The translations under genes and the position numbers were made by a program. A DNA stretch of 64,000 bases from Stenomitos rutilans HA7619-LM2 (GTDB taxonomy: Bacteria; Cyanobacteriota; Cyanobacteriia; Leptolyngbyales; Leptolyngbyaceae), in the NCBI GenBank assembly GCA_019358945.1, contig JAHHIE010000028.1, forward strand, positions 1 through 64,000, read 5' to 3'. Numbering within the stretch: position 1 is the stretch's first letter; every line of letters starts with the position of its first letter. Positions 1-8,775 of the stretch are shown piece after piece. The notes under the pieces were generated by a model that did no database searches, was not told the DNA's origin, and saw only the letters and a list, made by a program, of their open reading frames with translations.

Positions 1-657
1 CGTTGACGCTCTCGCGTCTCTGTAAAGTTGTAGTCATGATAGGTAATGAGTGCGTTGTGGAGATGAATGTAACGATTGCAGAAGCAACCGTACACATAAC
101 ATAACGAAATTCACAAGACTTGTAAAGCATTGTAAAGAAAATCGTAAGTACGAGTCCCTAATGCCTCTAGGGGCTGTCATCAATTATTCGTACATATGAC
201 TTACAGCAGGGGTTCCAGCCCCTAGCCTTGTTTGTTAGAACGGGCGCGATAAGGCTGATACGAAAGCTTTCTGAGCTTAATTGATGACGCGCCCTAGGCT
301 GGAGTGGTAGTCAGTCAACCTTGCTTATGAATGACCAGTAAGGACCGCTGCTTCGTCGTTTGGCAAACAGATGGCTTCTGGATAGCTCTACAGCATGAAA
401 CTGTACGCTGATTAAAAGCCTGCAATTAAACTGACGATCTTGTAAAGCGGTCAGCCTTTAGCAGCCAGCCTTTAGCTTTTCCAGTATGTTCGGGTTAATT
501 GTGTCCGTTTACTTGCCGCTAAGGATGCACGGGTTTTTGTAAGAAGGGTTTTTGGCTTCCCCTTCTACCCCTCAAACTGCCTCTATTAATTACACCCGCT
601 ACTTAACTCTGTTGCATTCTCATTGGACTCAACTCAGCCTACAGCTACGTGCAGGGT
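1..657. other. Gene-free stretch with two strong hairpins
   Basis: No credible ORF is seen in the first 690 bases. Two inverted repeats stand out. CTAGGGGCTG at 167-176 pairs with CAGCCCCTAG at 216-225, and GGGCGCG near 243 pairs with CGCGCCC near 288. The rest is AT-rich or resembles the degenerate 'agcggtcagcctttagc' spacer repeats seen elsewhere in the window. It could hold a structured RNA or the tail of an upstream transcript; nothing recognisable. Confidence 0.4.
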
Positions 658-685
658 CATCAGAGGTGCGATCGCGCCTCTGATG
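658..685 (-). terminator. Hairpin terminator after the 86-aa gene
   Basis: Nine-bp perfect arms CATCAGAGG / CCTCTGATG enclose a loop made of a HIP1-like GCGATCGCG. It lies just past the stop of the minus-strand gene at 694-954. There is no long T-run, so termination is inferred from the hairpin and its position. Confidence 0.5.
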
Positions 686-693
686 CAACTATC

Positions 694-954
694 TTAACCG
701 TGACGATTCACCTCTGCTTGCAGCCAAGTGTCTACAGGCTGACCATCTTTGCGGCGGAGTTCAACTTCTACAGCCATGACTTGTCCTGATCCAGGAGGGG
801 CAGGTTTTTGGTGAAACAACACATCGTAGGCACCAGGGTCTTCATTGCGCTCCTTCAGCCAGTCTTGCACCTTCAGCGTGGCAAAAAATGACTGCCCCTG
901 CTCAAACATGCGGGTGATTTCCATCTGAAGCGTAAAAGGATTGAACCGGGGCAT
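694..954 (-). CDS. Conserved hypothetical protein, 86 aa
   Basis: A small soluble protein with no signal peptide or membrane segment. The N-terminal half reads as an amphipathic helical region (MEITRMFEQGQSFF) followed by a charged segment and a short beta-like stretch (MAVEVELRRKDG). I do not recognise a named domain. It is likely real because it is isolated, starts with ATG and is followed by a hairpin terminator. It is monocistronic, divergent from the urease operon, with about 250 bases between them. Function unknown. Confidence 0.6.
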   Translation of the reverse strand: MPRFNPFTLQMEITRMFEQGQSFFATLKVQDWLKERNEDPGAYDVLFHQKPAPPGSGQVMAVEVELRRKDGQPVDTWLQAEVNRHG

Positions 955-1133
955 GGTTAAACCTCATGCAGTGCCGCGCTTATTCTAACTTAAGTGGCAA
1001 GAATGGGCATCAGCTTGCGCTGCCAAGAAAGTAGGACGTTTGACAAGTTCACCCTTACTTAATGCAGCAAGGCTCGATTTCGGGCGAAAACTTGTTGCCA
1101 AGTAAAGCGGAACTTATCTGATCGCACCATTTT

Positions 1134-1175
1134 GTAACTCTCGCTACTCATCAATCTCGGCAGAAGCAGTGTAAT
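1134..1175 (+). promoter_or_regulatory. NtcA-type promoter of the urease operon
   Basis: GTAACTCTCGCTAC at 1134-1147 fits the NtcA consensus GTA-N8-TAC exactly. It is followed after 22 bases by TGTAAT (1170-1175), a one-mismatch -10 box. The spacing is that of a class II NtcA-activated cyanobacterial promoter. It is 60 bases upstream of ureA, so nitrogen control of the operon is a reasonable inference. Confidence 0.6.
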
Positions 1176-1207
1176 GCGGGAGTTATTCAAGGTCGTGGAG
1201 AGTTGAT

Positions 1208-1522
1208 GTGTACTTGACTCCTAGAGAAATGGAGCGGTTAACGATTTTTACAGCGGCAGAAATTGCCCGTCGTCGAAAGGAAAAAGGTCTCAAGCTGAAT
1301 GTGCCAGAAGCGATCGCCTATATCACCGATGCCATGATTGAGGGTGCACGCGAAGATAAAAGTGTGGCGGAACTTATGTCTGAGGGCGCGACCTTGTTGG
1401 CGATCGAGGATGTGCTGCCGGGTGTCACCGAACTGATTCCGCTGATTCAGGTGGAAGCGCACTTTGCGGATGGCACCAAGCTGATCAGTATTCATCATCC
1501 CATTCGTAGCGCTGGAGCGTGA
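1208..1522 (+). CDS. ureA: Urease subunit gamma
   Basis: Smallest structural subunit of the cytoplasmic nickel enzyme that hydrolyses urea to ammonia and carbamate. The 104-aa product has the UreA opening ([29 protein letters not shown]), the [27 protein letters not shown] helix pair and the closing [18 protein letters not shown] strand; the family is usually about 100 aa. The start is GTG, preceded by a GGAG-like Shine-Dalgarno. It is the first gene of ureABCGDEF, with four bases to ureB, and is probably transcribed from the NtcA-type promoter just upstream. Confidence 0.93.
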   Translation: MYLTPREMERLTIFTAAEIARRRKEKGLKLNVPEAIAYITDAMIEGAREDKSVAELMSEGATLLAIEDVLPGVTELIPLIQVEAHFADGTKLISIHHPIRSAGA

Positions 1523-1526
1523 TGCT

Positions 1527-1940
1527 ATGACCCATGTTTCTAATGCCTTTCCAGGGGAAGTGTTGTGTGCTCCTGGAACCCTGCAACTCAATGCTGGAAG
1601 AGCCACCAAAACTCTGATAATCGCGAATTTAGGTGATCGTCCCATCCAAGTAGGTTCCCACTATCACTTTTTTGAAGTGAACCGCGCTTTGCAATTCGAT
1701 CGCGCTGAGGCGTACGGATTTCGGCTGGATATTCCCGCAGGAACGGCGGTACGGTTTGAACCAGGCGACACCAAAACGGTGGCTCTCGTAGCGATCGGTG
1801 GTACACGCCAAATCCAGGGACTCAACAGCCTGGTGAATCAAGCGTTAGATGATCCCGACGCGAAAGCAGCGGCATTAGAGCGTGTGCGATCGCTGGGTTA
1901 CAGTACGCGTTCTACAGAGAACGAGCCAGTCGAGGAATGA
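1527..1940 (+). CDS. ureB: Urease subunit beta
   Basis: Second structural subunit of urease. Residues about 8-105 match UreB throughout ([76 protein letters not shown]). The protein is 137 aa against about 101-110 in most bacteria. The extra length is a charged C-terminal tail of about 25 residues ending in ENEPVEE. ureC starts two bases after its stop, so the subunits are probably translationally coupled. Confidence 0.93.
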   Translation: MTHVSNAFPGEVLCAPGTLQLNAGRATKTLIIANLGDRPIQVGSHYHFFEVNRALQFDRAEAYGFRLDIPAGTAVRFEPGDTKTVALVAIGGTRQIQGLNSLVNQALDDPDAKAAALERVRSLGYSTRSTENEPVEE

Positions 1941-1941
1941 T

Positions 1942-3648
1942 ATGGAAATTAGTCGGGAACGTTATGCCGAGTTGTTTGGCCCCACAACGGGCGATCGCAT
2001 TCGGTTAGGAGACACGTCTTTAATCGCTGAAGTCGAGCGAGACACTACGATTTATGGCGATGAATGTGTGTTCGGTGGTGGTAAGACATTGCGTGATGGT
2101 TTGGGGCTGGCTCCTGGTGTGACGGCAGCAGAGGGCGCGTTGGATCTGGTGATCACAAATGTCGTGCTAATGGATCCCGTGCAGGGCATTGTTAAAACCG
2201 ACATCGGCATCAAAGAGGGTCGGATCGTTGGCATTGGTAAAGCAGGCAACCCCGGCGTGATGGATGGCGTGCAGCCAAATCTGGTGATTAGTGCGAATAC
2301 CGATGTGCGATCGGCAGAAGGGTTGATTGCCACTCCGGGCGGCATTGATTGCCACGTTCACTATGACAGCGCTGGACTCTGTGCCGAAGCCCTCTCTAGT
2401 GGACTGACCACCATGATTGGCGGTGGCTTAGGTCCGGTAACGGTGGGGATTTGCTCCGGTGGAGCCTACAACATGGGCTTGATGCTGCAAGCGTCTGAAG
2501 GCTTTGCCATGAACTTTGGGTTTCTCGGCAAAGGGAGTTCCAGCCTGCCTGCCAGCCTGGTGGAACAGGTGGAAGGGGGCGCGATCGGACTCAAGATCCA
2601 TGAAGATTGGGGTGCGATGCCTGCTCTGATTGATACTTGTCTTTCAGTTGCCGATGACTATGACCTTCAGGTGCAAATTCATACCGATACCTTGAATGAG
2701 TCGGGCTATGTGGAAGATACATTGGCAGCGATTCGCGGTCGCACCATCCACATGTATCACACAGAAGGCGCAGGCGGTGGACACGCGCCAGACATTATTA
2801 AAGTGGCATCTTACTCGTACTGCCTGCCGTCTTCCACCAATCCTACCAATCCTTACACCGTCAACACTTTTGATGAACACCTAGATATGGTGATGGTGTG
2901 TCATCACCTCAACCCCAAAGTGCCAGAGGATGTTGCCTTTGCCGAATCCCGTATTCGGGCTGAAACCATCGCGGCAGAAGACATCTTGCACGATATGGGT
3001 GCAATCAGCATGATGGGTTCAGATAGTCAGGGCATGGGACGCATTGGCGAAGTCATCTGTCGTACCTGGCAGTTGGCATCAAAAATGAAAGACCAACGCG
3101 GCGCGTTACCAGAAGATAGTGAGCGTAATGACAATCAGCGCATTCTACGGTATCTGGCAAAGTACACCATCAATCCAGCCAAAACCTGTGGCATTGATGC
3201 TCATGTGGGTTCCATTGAACCCGGCAAAGTTGCAGATATTGTGCTGTGGCAACCGGGATTCTTTGGCATCAAGCCAGAACTCATCATCAAAGGCGGCTTT
3301 ATTGCCTGGTCGCCGATGGGTGAATCTAATGCCTCGCTGATGACCTGTGAACCGATTCTCTATCGTCCCCAGTGGGGTAGTTTTGGCAGTGCGAAGCAAA
3401 CTACTTCATTTTGCTTTGTTACTCAAACTGCGCTGGATCAGGGGTTGCCTGACAAGCTAAAGCTACGCAAACAACTGCTACCTGTGAAAGGAACGCGATC
3501 ACTCAGCAAAGCGGATATGTTGCATAACAACGCTTGCCCTGAAATTGAGGTTGATCCAGACACATTCCAGGTACGAGTCAATGGTGAAATTGCTACCTGC
3601 GAGCCAGTCTCGCGGGTGCCGTTAGGACGGCTGTATTTGTTTCGGTAA
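1942..3648 (+). CDS. ureC: Urease subunit alpha, divergent form
   Basis: Catalytic subunit, 568 aa. The ORF track opens 60 bases earlier, but [25 protein letters not shown] at 1942 is the family start. All nickel and catalytic residues are visible: H138/H140 (HVH), carbamylated K218 and H220 (GLKIHEDWG), H247, H273 (HTEGAGGG), C320-H321-H322 of the flap and D361. Oddly, the nearly invariant FICPQQ after HVH and the GPAxGTxATTCTPGPW pocket segment are replaced by YDSAGL and [15 protein letters not shown], about three residues shorter. The reading frame is intact. It is either a divergent urease lineage or a urease-like enzyme with altered substrate range. Confidence 0.88.
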   Translation: MEISRERYAELFGPTTGDRIRLGDTSLIAEVERDTTIYGDECVFGGGKTLRDGLGLAPGVTAAEGALDLVITNVVLMDPVQGIVKTDIGIKEGRIVGIGKAGNPGVMDGVQPNLVISANTDVRSAEGLIATPGGIDCHVHYDSAGLCAEALSSGLTTMIGGGLGPVTVGICSGGAYNMGLMLQASEGFAMNFGFLGKGSSSLPASLVEQVEGGAIGLKIHEDWGAMPALIDTCLSVADDYDLQVQIHTDTLNESGYVEDTLAAIRGRTIHMYHTEGAGGGHAPDIIKVASYSYCLPSSTNPTNPYTVNTFDEHLDMVMVCHHLNPKVPEDVAFAESRIRAETIAAEDILHDMGAISMMGSDSQGMGRIGEVICRTWQLASKMKDQRGALPEDSERNDNQRILRYLAKYTINPAKTCGIDAHVGSIEPGKVADIVLWQPGFFGIKPELIIKGGFIAWSPMGESNASLMTCEPILYRPQWGSFGSAKQTTSFCFVTQTALDQGLPDKLKLRKQLLPVKGTRSLSKADMLHNNACPEIEVDPDTFQVRVNGEIATCEPVSRVPLGRLYLFR

Positions 3649-3670
3649 ATCCATATTGAAGGCAAAAACG

Positions 3671-4303
3671 ATGCCAAAATCAGTCGCTCGTTTAGGAATA
3701 GGGGGTCCCGTTGGTAGCGGTAAAACGGCACTGCTAGAACGGTTGGTGCCGTTGCTAATGCAGCAAGGCATTGAAGTAGCGGTTGTTACTAATGATTTAT
3801 TAACGCAGGAAGATGCTGATCGCCTCAAACGCAAAGGCTTTTTGCCCACCGATCGGATTATTGGTGTGAAAACGGGAAGTTGCCCCCATACCGCCATTCG
3901 CGAAGATCCCACCATGAATCTGCTAGCGATTCGCAATCTGGAGCGGTCGTTTCCTAAACTTGATCTTGTCTTTGTGGAAAGTGGGGGTGACAATCTCGCC
4001 TCGACCTTCAGCTATGACTTAATCGATGCGTATATCTTTGTGCTGGATGTGGGTGCTGGTGATGATATTCCCCGCAAAAATGGGCCGGGTTTTATGCAGG
4101 CAGACTTAGTGGTCATTAACAAAATTGACCTTGCCCCCTATGTGGAAGCTGATTTAGATCTGATTCATCGCGAAGCCACAGAACGCCGACGTGGTAAACC
4201 GATCGCCTATACCAACTGCAAAACAGGTGAAGGGTTGGATCAGGTGATGCAATTCATCTTTGACAAATTGCTATTTCGATCGATGCGGGTATTAGCTCAA
4301 TGA
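3671..4303 (+). CDS. ureG: Urease accessory GTPase UreG
   Basis: A SIMIBI GTPase that powers nickel delivery to apo-urease together with UreD, UreE and UreF. It has the P-loop GIGGPVGSGKT near residue 10, the nickel-binding CPH motif (GSCPHTAIRED), VFVESGGDNLASTFS and the NKID base-specificity motif. The length is 210 aa, as usual. I chose ATG at 3671 over the upstream TTG at 3656 because GAAGG lies eight bases before it. Its stop overlaps the ureD start in ATGA. Confidence 0.93.
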   Translation: MPKSVARLGIGGPVGSGKTALLERLVPLLMQQGIEVAVVTNDLLTQEDADRLKRKGFLPTDRIIGVKTGSCPHTAIREDPTMNLLAIRNLERSFPKLDLVFVESGGDNLASTFSYDLIDAYIFVLDVGAGDDIPRKNGPGFMQADLVVINKIDLAPYVEADLDLIHREATERRRGKPIAYTNCKTGEGLDQVMQFIFDKLLFRSMRVLAQ

Positions 4304-5226
4304 CTTTGATGGAAACCAGCATAAACGGTAGACAAACAGCAGACATGGTTGCTGCACTCAGCAAACCATCAACCACAACGTTAGAGCATGCCGTCTTGCA
4401 CAATCATCTTTCTGTGCAAATGGGGTTGGATCACAACCATCACTCCTTCGTGCAGCGGCAGTATGCCACCTACCCCTTCAGGCTCTCACGGGCATTACGG
4501 CTTGACTCCACCAATGCCCATCGCATCTATCTTTACATCATGAATTCGTCACCTGGTCTGCTGGGTGGTGACGCATTTCAGATTGGTATTCGGCTGAGCG
4601 ATCGTACAGCCCTTTATCTCACCGATCAGTCAGCAACGAAGGTGCATCGAATGGCGACGGGGCAACGTGCTCGCGTTCATTACAAGATTGAAATCGGCTC
4701 TGGTGCAAGCTTAGAGTATGTTCCAGAACCCATCATCCTCTACCGTGATGCCAATCTACAACAAACAATGCAAGTCATGTTGGCACCGACTGGAAGCCTC
4801 TTTCTCAGCGACATTATGGTTCCCGGTCGGTTAGCACGAGGCGAATACTTTCACTTTCATCAGTATTGCAATCGGCTGCAAGTTTACACACCCGCTGGAG
4901 ACTTAGTTTTCACCGATGCTATGAAGCTGAAGGGGCAGGTTGAATCTCCTTTCCGTAGCCCTATTTTTGCCTCTCAACCCATCCTCGCCAGCGTTATCCT
5001 GGTTGTGCCTGATACTGACCTGTACGCTTTGAGCCTGGATTTAGAACAGGTTACTCACGCACAAGCAGATTTAACGGTTGCCAGTTCTGCCTTACCCAAC
5101 TGTAATGGCTTGCTGGTGAGAGTAATGGCAAGAAATGTACCGATCGCCAAAGCTTACATCAACTATGCCTTGTCGAAAATGCGCCAGCTCAACAGACAGC
5201 CTGCCTTACCGGAGGTACCCAAATGA
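4300..5226 (+). CDS. ureD: Urease accessory protein UreD
   Basis: Scaffold (UreD/UreH) that binds apo-urease and channels nickel from UreG and UreF. The 308-aa product has the family landmarks SSPGLLGGDAFQIGIRL, LTDQSATKVHRM, LEYVPEPIILYRDANLQQ and a late LLVRVMARNVPIAKAYI. The N-terminal 45 residues are poorly conserved and His-rich (HNHL, HNHH). Four-base overlaps with ureG upstream and ureE downstream indicate tight translational coupling. Placing ureD in the middle of the accessory block is unlike the common ureD-first order. Confidence 0.9.
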   Translation: MTLMETSINGRQTADMVAALSKPSTTTLEHAVLHNHLSVQMGLDHNHHSFVQRQYATYPFRLSRALRLDSTNAHRIYLYIMNSSPGLLGGDAFQIGIRLSDRTALYLTDQSATKVHRMATGQRARVHYKIEIGSGASLEYVPEPIILYRDANLQQTMQVMLAPTGSLFLSDIMVPGRLARGEYFHFHQYCNRLQVYTPAGDLVFTDAMKLKGQVESPFRSPIFASQPILASVILVVPDTDLYALSLDLEQVTHAQADLTVASSALPNCNGLLVRVMARNVPIAKAYINYALSKMRQLNRQPALPEVPK

Positions 5227-5735
5227 CAATCCTGGCAGAGACGTATTTAGGCAATCAAGAGACTGACCCTACCTTGCAGCAGCAAGTGGCGCAAGCTCGA
5301 CACGCAGGAGATTTGCTAGAGGTTTACTTAAAGACAGACGATCGCGCCAAAGGTCGGATTCATGCCCACTCTACAACTGGCGTTGGGATTGGCATCATGA
5401 AAAGTCGTGATCACGCTTTAAATGCAGGTGATGTCTTTGTCACTCAAGCAAACCAACTCTTGCTCATCCATCTTCATGCTCAAGCTGTGATGGTATTAAG
5501 CTTTAACGGTGATGCCACGGGTCACGCTATTGCTCTCATTTACCTGGGTCATGTGCTCGGCAACCACCATTGGTCAGTGCTAGTGCAGAACGATCGCATT
5601 TATGTGGAAATGGTGGCTGATCCAGCCGTGATGGAAGCCACGGTGAGAAGCGTTAATATCCCAGGTTTGTGCATTGACTATGAAGTGCGATCGCCAGACG
5701 CACCACTGCAATTCTCATCTCACTCTCATCATTGA
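5223..5735 (+). CDS. ureE: Urease nickel metallochaperone UreE
   Basis: Nickel-binding chaperone that hands metal to UreG. The 170-aa product has the N-terminal peptide-binding-like domain and the C-terminal ferredoxin-like metal domain with the family hallmark GHVLGNHHW near residue 115 (the GNxH dimer-interface histidine). It ends in a short histidine tail, SHSHH, a modest version of the metal-storing tail of many UreE proteins. It is coupled to ureD by a four-base overlap and 18 bases upstream of ureF. Confidence 0.92.
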   Translation: MTILAETYLGNQETDPTLQQQVAQARHAGDLLEVYLKTDDRAKGRIHAHSTTGVGIGIMKSRDHALNAGDVFVTQANQLLLIHLHAQAVMVLSFNGDATGHAIALIYLGHVLGNHHWSVLVQNDRIYVEMVADPAVMEATVRSVNIPGLCIDYEVRSPDAPLQFSSHSHH

Positions 5736-5753
5736 AGTTACAAGCTGCTTGCT

Positions 5754-6437
5754 ATGGTTGATTCTCGGCTTGCCTTAATGCAATTGTCTGATTCCTTTTT
5801 TCCATCCGGCTCCTTTACGCTGTCTTACGGATTAGAAAGTCTGGTGCAGACCAATCAGGTCTGTACTGCTCAGGATGTAGAAACGTTTCTTCACCTGCTG
5901 TTGCACCATAAAGTCGGTTGCTCCGATCTGGTTGCCCTTGTGCATGCGTATCGCGCCAGCGTTACCAACGAATTCAGTGAAATCCAACGAGCCGACGCTT
6001 GCCTCTATGCCCAAACGCTTATTCAATCCACCCGTGAAGCGCAACGCCGAAGCGGACATGCACTGTTGATGGTGGCCCGATCGACCTGGCGCGACCAGCA
6101 ACTAGAAGCATTACAGGACGCGATCGATGCAAAGCAAATGACTGGCTTGCATCCGATCGTCTTTGCGGTTGTGGGTCGTGCCGTGCATTTGAGCGAGAGC
6201 GACACTAGCGTTGCCTTCCTCCACAGCTTTATCACTGGAGTTGTTGGAGCCGCCATACGCTTGGGCGTTTTGGGGCACTTGAGCGCACAAATTCTTCTTT
6301 CTACGATGGCGGCAGAAATAGAGCTGCTTGTGAAGCAAACCCCATCGTCCTTAGATGAAATGTGGTCATGTACACCGACGATCGACGTGGCTCAAATGTC
6401 CCATCAACGCCTGAATAGCAAACAGTTTGCGACTTGA
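5754..6437 (+). CDS. ureF: Urease accessory protein UreF
   Basis: All-helical protein that bridges UreD and UreG and checks nickel insertion. The 227-aa product opens with the diagnostic LMQLSDSFFPSGSFTLSYGLESLV and ends with the family C-terminus (DVAQMSHQRLNSKQF), so it is complete. It is the last gene of the operon. A tRNA-Val gene lies 14 bases beyond on the other strand, and no clear intrinsic terminator separates them. Confidence 0.92.
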   Translation: MVDSRLALMQLSDSFFPSGSFTLSYGLESLVQTNQVCTAQDVETFLHLLLHHKVGCSDLVALVHAYRASVTNEFSEIQRADACLYAQTLIQSTREAQRRSGHALLMVARSTWRDQQLEALQDAIDAKQMTGLHPIVFAVVGRAVHLSESDTSVAFLHSFITGVVGAAIRLGVLGHLSAQILLSTMAAEIELLVKQTPSSLDEMWSCTPTIDVAQMSHQRLNSKQFAT

Positions 6438-6451
6438 TATGACAATAAAAA

Positions 6452-6523
6452 TGGGCAGTACAAGATTCGAACTTGTAACATCCTGCTTGTAAGGCAGGCG
6501 CTCTACCGTTGAGCTAACCGCCC
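6452..6523 (-). tRNA. tRNA-Val (UAC)
   Basis: Full cloverleaf on the minus strand. The acceptor is GGGCGGT/ACTGCCC with one G-U pair, the D-arm is GCTC/GAGC, the anticodon loop CTTACAA reads UAC, and the T-loop is TTCGAAT. No CCA is encoded. A second tRNA-Val (UAC) occurs in the array at 50.65 kb. Confidence 0.93.
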
Positions 6524-6679
6524 GAAGGAGTGTGCTTTGGACACAGTTATTAATAATAACAGATGCTACGCCTTTGTTCACGTTCTTCCTCAGAAAGCAT
6601 CAAGCGATAAATTTGCTCCAAAACCTTCAGTCAGTGCGTTTGTACCTGTTACGATGCTGTCAGCGTTGTCTGTCTCTAT

Positions 6680-7405
6680 ATGCCTTCCGGTCGGACGCAC
6701 GACAGTATTACTCTGTGGAGTTTGCCGCTGCTTGCTGGGTTAACCTTTGCAAGCACTCAAAGCAGTAGCCTGACGCTCTTTGTGTCTGGCAGCTACCTCT
6801 TTAGCGGGCTGATGTTCGGTCCCGATTTGGATGTGTATTCGCACCAATACAAGCGCTGGGGGCCGTTGCGGTGGATCTGGCTACCCTATCGGCGCAGTAT
6901 GCGTCACCGATCGTTCTGGTCGCACGGGCCGATTGCAGGCACGATCGTGCGAGTTGCCTATTTGCTCATCTGGGTAGGGCTTTTCGGTAGCTGTGGGATG
7001 CTCGCAAGTGCGATTATCGCTCAACTTGCAGGTAAAGCCAACGATTGGTTTGTGCTCGCTCAGCAATGGTGGAGCCGCAGCGTTGTGTTTTTGGGACAGG
7101 CACCTTTGGAATACCCAACCGAAGCAATCGCGATCGCCTTGGGACTTGAACTGGGTGCACTCAGCCACTCATTGAGTGATTGGCTGGCGTCAGCCTACCG
7201 ACGTGCTGTCACCAGACGCATCAAGAAACCTTCCCCGTCAACCAAGCAGATACCTCTACCACCAGAACGTTCGCTGCCACCAGAAAACATGGTGACACAA
7301 CAGCCGTCTTCTCAACGATCGACACTACCTGCACCGCAACCACAGGTTCGCCGCGAAGCTCAACTGCCACCTTTTGGTCGAAAAAGTGAGAGGAGTGAAG
7401 AGTGA
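6680..7405 (+). CDS. DUF2227 family putative metal-binding membrane protein
   Basis: A cyanobacterial family (DUF2227) beginning MPSGRTHDxITLWSLPLLAG, which this 241-aa protein matches. The conserved histidine/aspartate motifs THD, GPDLDVYSHQYKRWGPLRWIW and RHRSFWSHGP resemble those of membrane-bound hydrolases of the YdjM/DUF457 group. Hydrophobic segments lie at about 18-50, 85-118 and 140-165. The last 65 residues are a Pro/Gln/Ser-rich cytosolic tail of low complexity. Biochemical role unknown. It stands alone between tRNA-Val and mazG. Confidence 0.8.
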   Translation: MPSGRTHDSITLWSLPLLAGLTFASTQSSSLTLFVSGSYLFSGLMFGPDLDVYSHQYKRWGPLRWIWLPYRRSMRHRSFWSHGPIAGTIVRVAYLLIWVGLFGSCGMLASAIIAQLAGKANDWFVLAQQWWSRSVVFLGQAPLEYPTEAIAIALGLELGALSHSLSDWLASAYRRAVTRRIKKPSPSTKQIPLPPERSLPPENMVTQQPSSQRSTLPAPQPQVRREAQLPPFGRKSERSEE

Positions 7406-7431
7406 GAAAAAGGCAAAAGGTAAAAAGGATA

Positions 7432-7583
7432 GGACTTACGCAAGAGCGGTCGTCTTTCGCCCCCTAACCCCCAATTCATAGCCCTATCGGGCATACCCTT
7501 CGGGAAGCAAGCTACAAGAAAGGGGGAACCAAGCCAATTAAAGTCCCTAGAATTGGGGGCTAGGGGGCCAAATGCGTAAGTCC
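7432..7583. repeat. MITE-like element, copy 1 (GGACTTACGCA ends)
   Basis: 11-bp perfect terminal inverted repeats GGACTTACGCA / TGCGTAAGTCC enclose 130 bases with no ORF. The direct repeat AAAGGAT flanks the element (7424-7430 and 7585-7591), consistent with a target duplication of about 7-8 bp. The interior shares the 'aaccaagccaattaaag' block, inverted, with the copy at 33572-33681. An extra internal insert of about 40 bases has its own hairpin (CCCTATCGGGCATACCC region). Confidence 0.7.
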
Positions 7584-7686
7584 CAAAGGATAGAGTTTGG
7601 GGCTAACGTTGACCATTGGCGGCTGATCACTGATCGCTGACTCCTGACCGCTAAAGTAGATAAAGATCAGTCATTTCTAACTCTGC

Positions 7687-8526
7687 ATGTCTATTTCTGA
7701 GCCATCTCCTGAGCCTTTAGAACTGCGAACTGCCATGTTAGACGCCGTGCAGCAGCTAGTTGCTGTAGTTGCGCAGTTGCGATCGCCCAATGGTGGTTGC
7801 CCGTGGGATCTGGCACAAACGCCTGAAAGCCTAACCCCCTACGTGATTGAAGAAGCTTATGAAACGATTGATGCGATTCAAAGCGGTGATGCGAAGGCTG
7901 TATGTGAAGAACTGGGCGATCTGCTGTTACAGGTTGTGCTTCAGGCTCAAATCGCCAGCGAAACCAATCAGTTTAGCCTTACAGACGTCGTTCAAGGCAT
8001 TAGCGAGAAGCTCATCCGTCGCCATCCACATGTGTTTGGGGATGTGAATGTCGAAACAATGGCTGATGTGCATCGTCATTGGGAGCAAATTAAGGCGATC
8101 GAGAAAGGTGAAGATCCAAATGCAACACCGCTCTTGAGCAAAAAGCTGAGTCGGTATGCTCGATCATTACCGCCTCTGATGGCCGGCATGAAAATCTCTC
8201 GCAAAGCAGCAGAAGCTGGCTTTGAGTGGGAGGCAATTGAGGGCGTATGGGCCAAGTTTCAGGAAGAACTCGCTGAATTTAAGGAAGCCCTTACAGAACA
8301 AGACAAAGCCCATCAAGAAGCCGAACTGGGCGACCTCCTGTTCACGGTCATCAATCTTGCTCGCTGGTACGATTTAGACCCTAGTGCAGCCCTGCAAGGC
8401 ACCAATCAACGTTTCATCCAGCGGCTAGAACAAATGGAGGCTGTTGCCGATCGACCCCTTGCTGACTATAGCTTGGAGCAGCTAGAGATGCTCTGGCAGC
8501 AGGCAAAGGTGAAGCTGAAGCAATAA
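7687..8526 (+). CDS. mazG: Nucleoside triphosphate pyrophosphohydrolase MazG
   Basis: Two-domain all-alpha NTP pyrophosphatase that hydrolyses (d)NTPs to NMP and PPi. The first MazG domain (about residues 30-135) has GGCPWDLAQTPESLTPYVIEEAYE and EELGDLLLQVVLQA. The second (about 180-260) has the EExxE-like FQEELAEFKEAL and AELGDLLFTVINLARW. At 279 aa it matches full-length MazG rather than single-domain forms. It is a single gene with a repeat-filled upstream spacer. No mazEF pair is nearby, so a housecleaning role is most likely. Confidence 0.92.
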   Translation: MSISEPSPEPLELRTAMLDAVQQLVAVVAQLRSPNGGCPWDLAQTPESLTPYVIEEAYETIDAIQSGDAKAVCEELGDLLLQVVLQAQIASETNQFSLTDVVQGISEKLIRRHPHVFGDVNVETMADVHRHWEQIKAIEKGEDPNATPLLSKKLSRYARSLPPLMAGMKISRKAAEAGFEWEAIEGVWAKFQEELAEFKEALTEQDKAHQEAELGDLLFTVINLARWYDLDPSAALQGTNQRFIQRLEQMEAVADRPLADYSLEQLEMLWQQAKVKLKQ

Positions 8527-8775
8527 CCGCTGTAAGACCAGCCACCAATTTGATCGCACTCCTCAAAAACCGCAATCTTTGGGTTGAGCTTTGCAACGCT
8601 TCGATCTACTGCCTTCAAGCATGTAGAGGCGAAAACGAGGTTCGTCACGTTACGCTAAAGCAAGTGGGCTAATCAGTGTTTAGGTGCTGTAACGATGGGG
8701 GCGAGCATGCTTATCGTTGCAGCATGGAAAGCGATTTATTGCCTGAAGGGGTTCATCCGATAGAGAGAAGGATCT

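Noticed and set aside
1238-1645. 135-aa minus-strand ORF opposite ureA/ureB
   Set aside because: Shadow of two certain urease genes.
6452-7405. Integration of a mobile element at tRNA-Val (6452)
   Set aside because: No integrase, no duplicated tRNA 3' end and no change in composition next to it.
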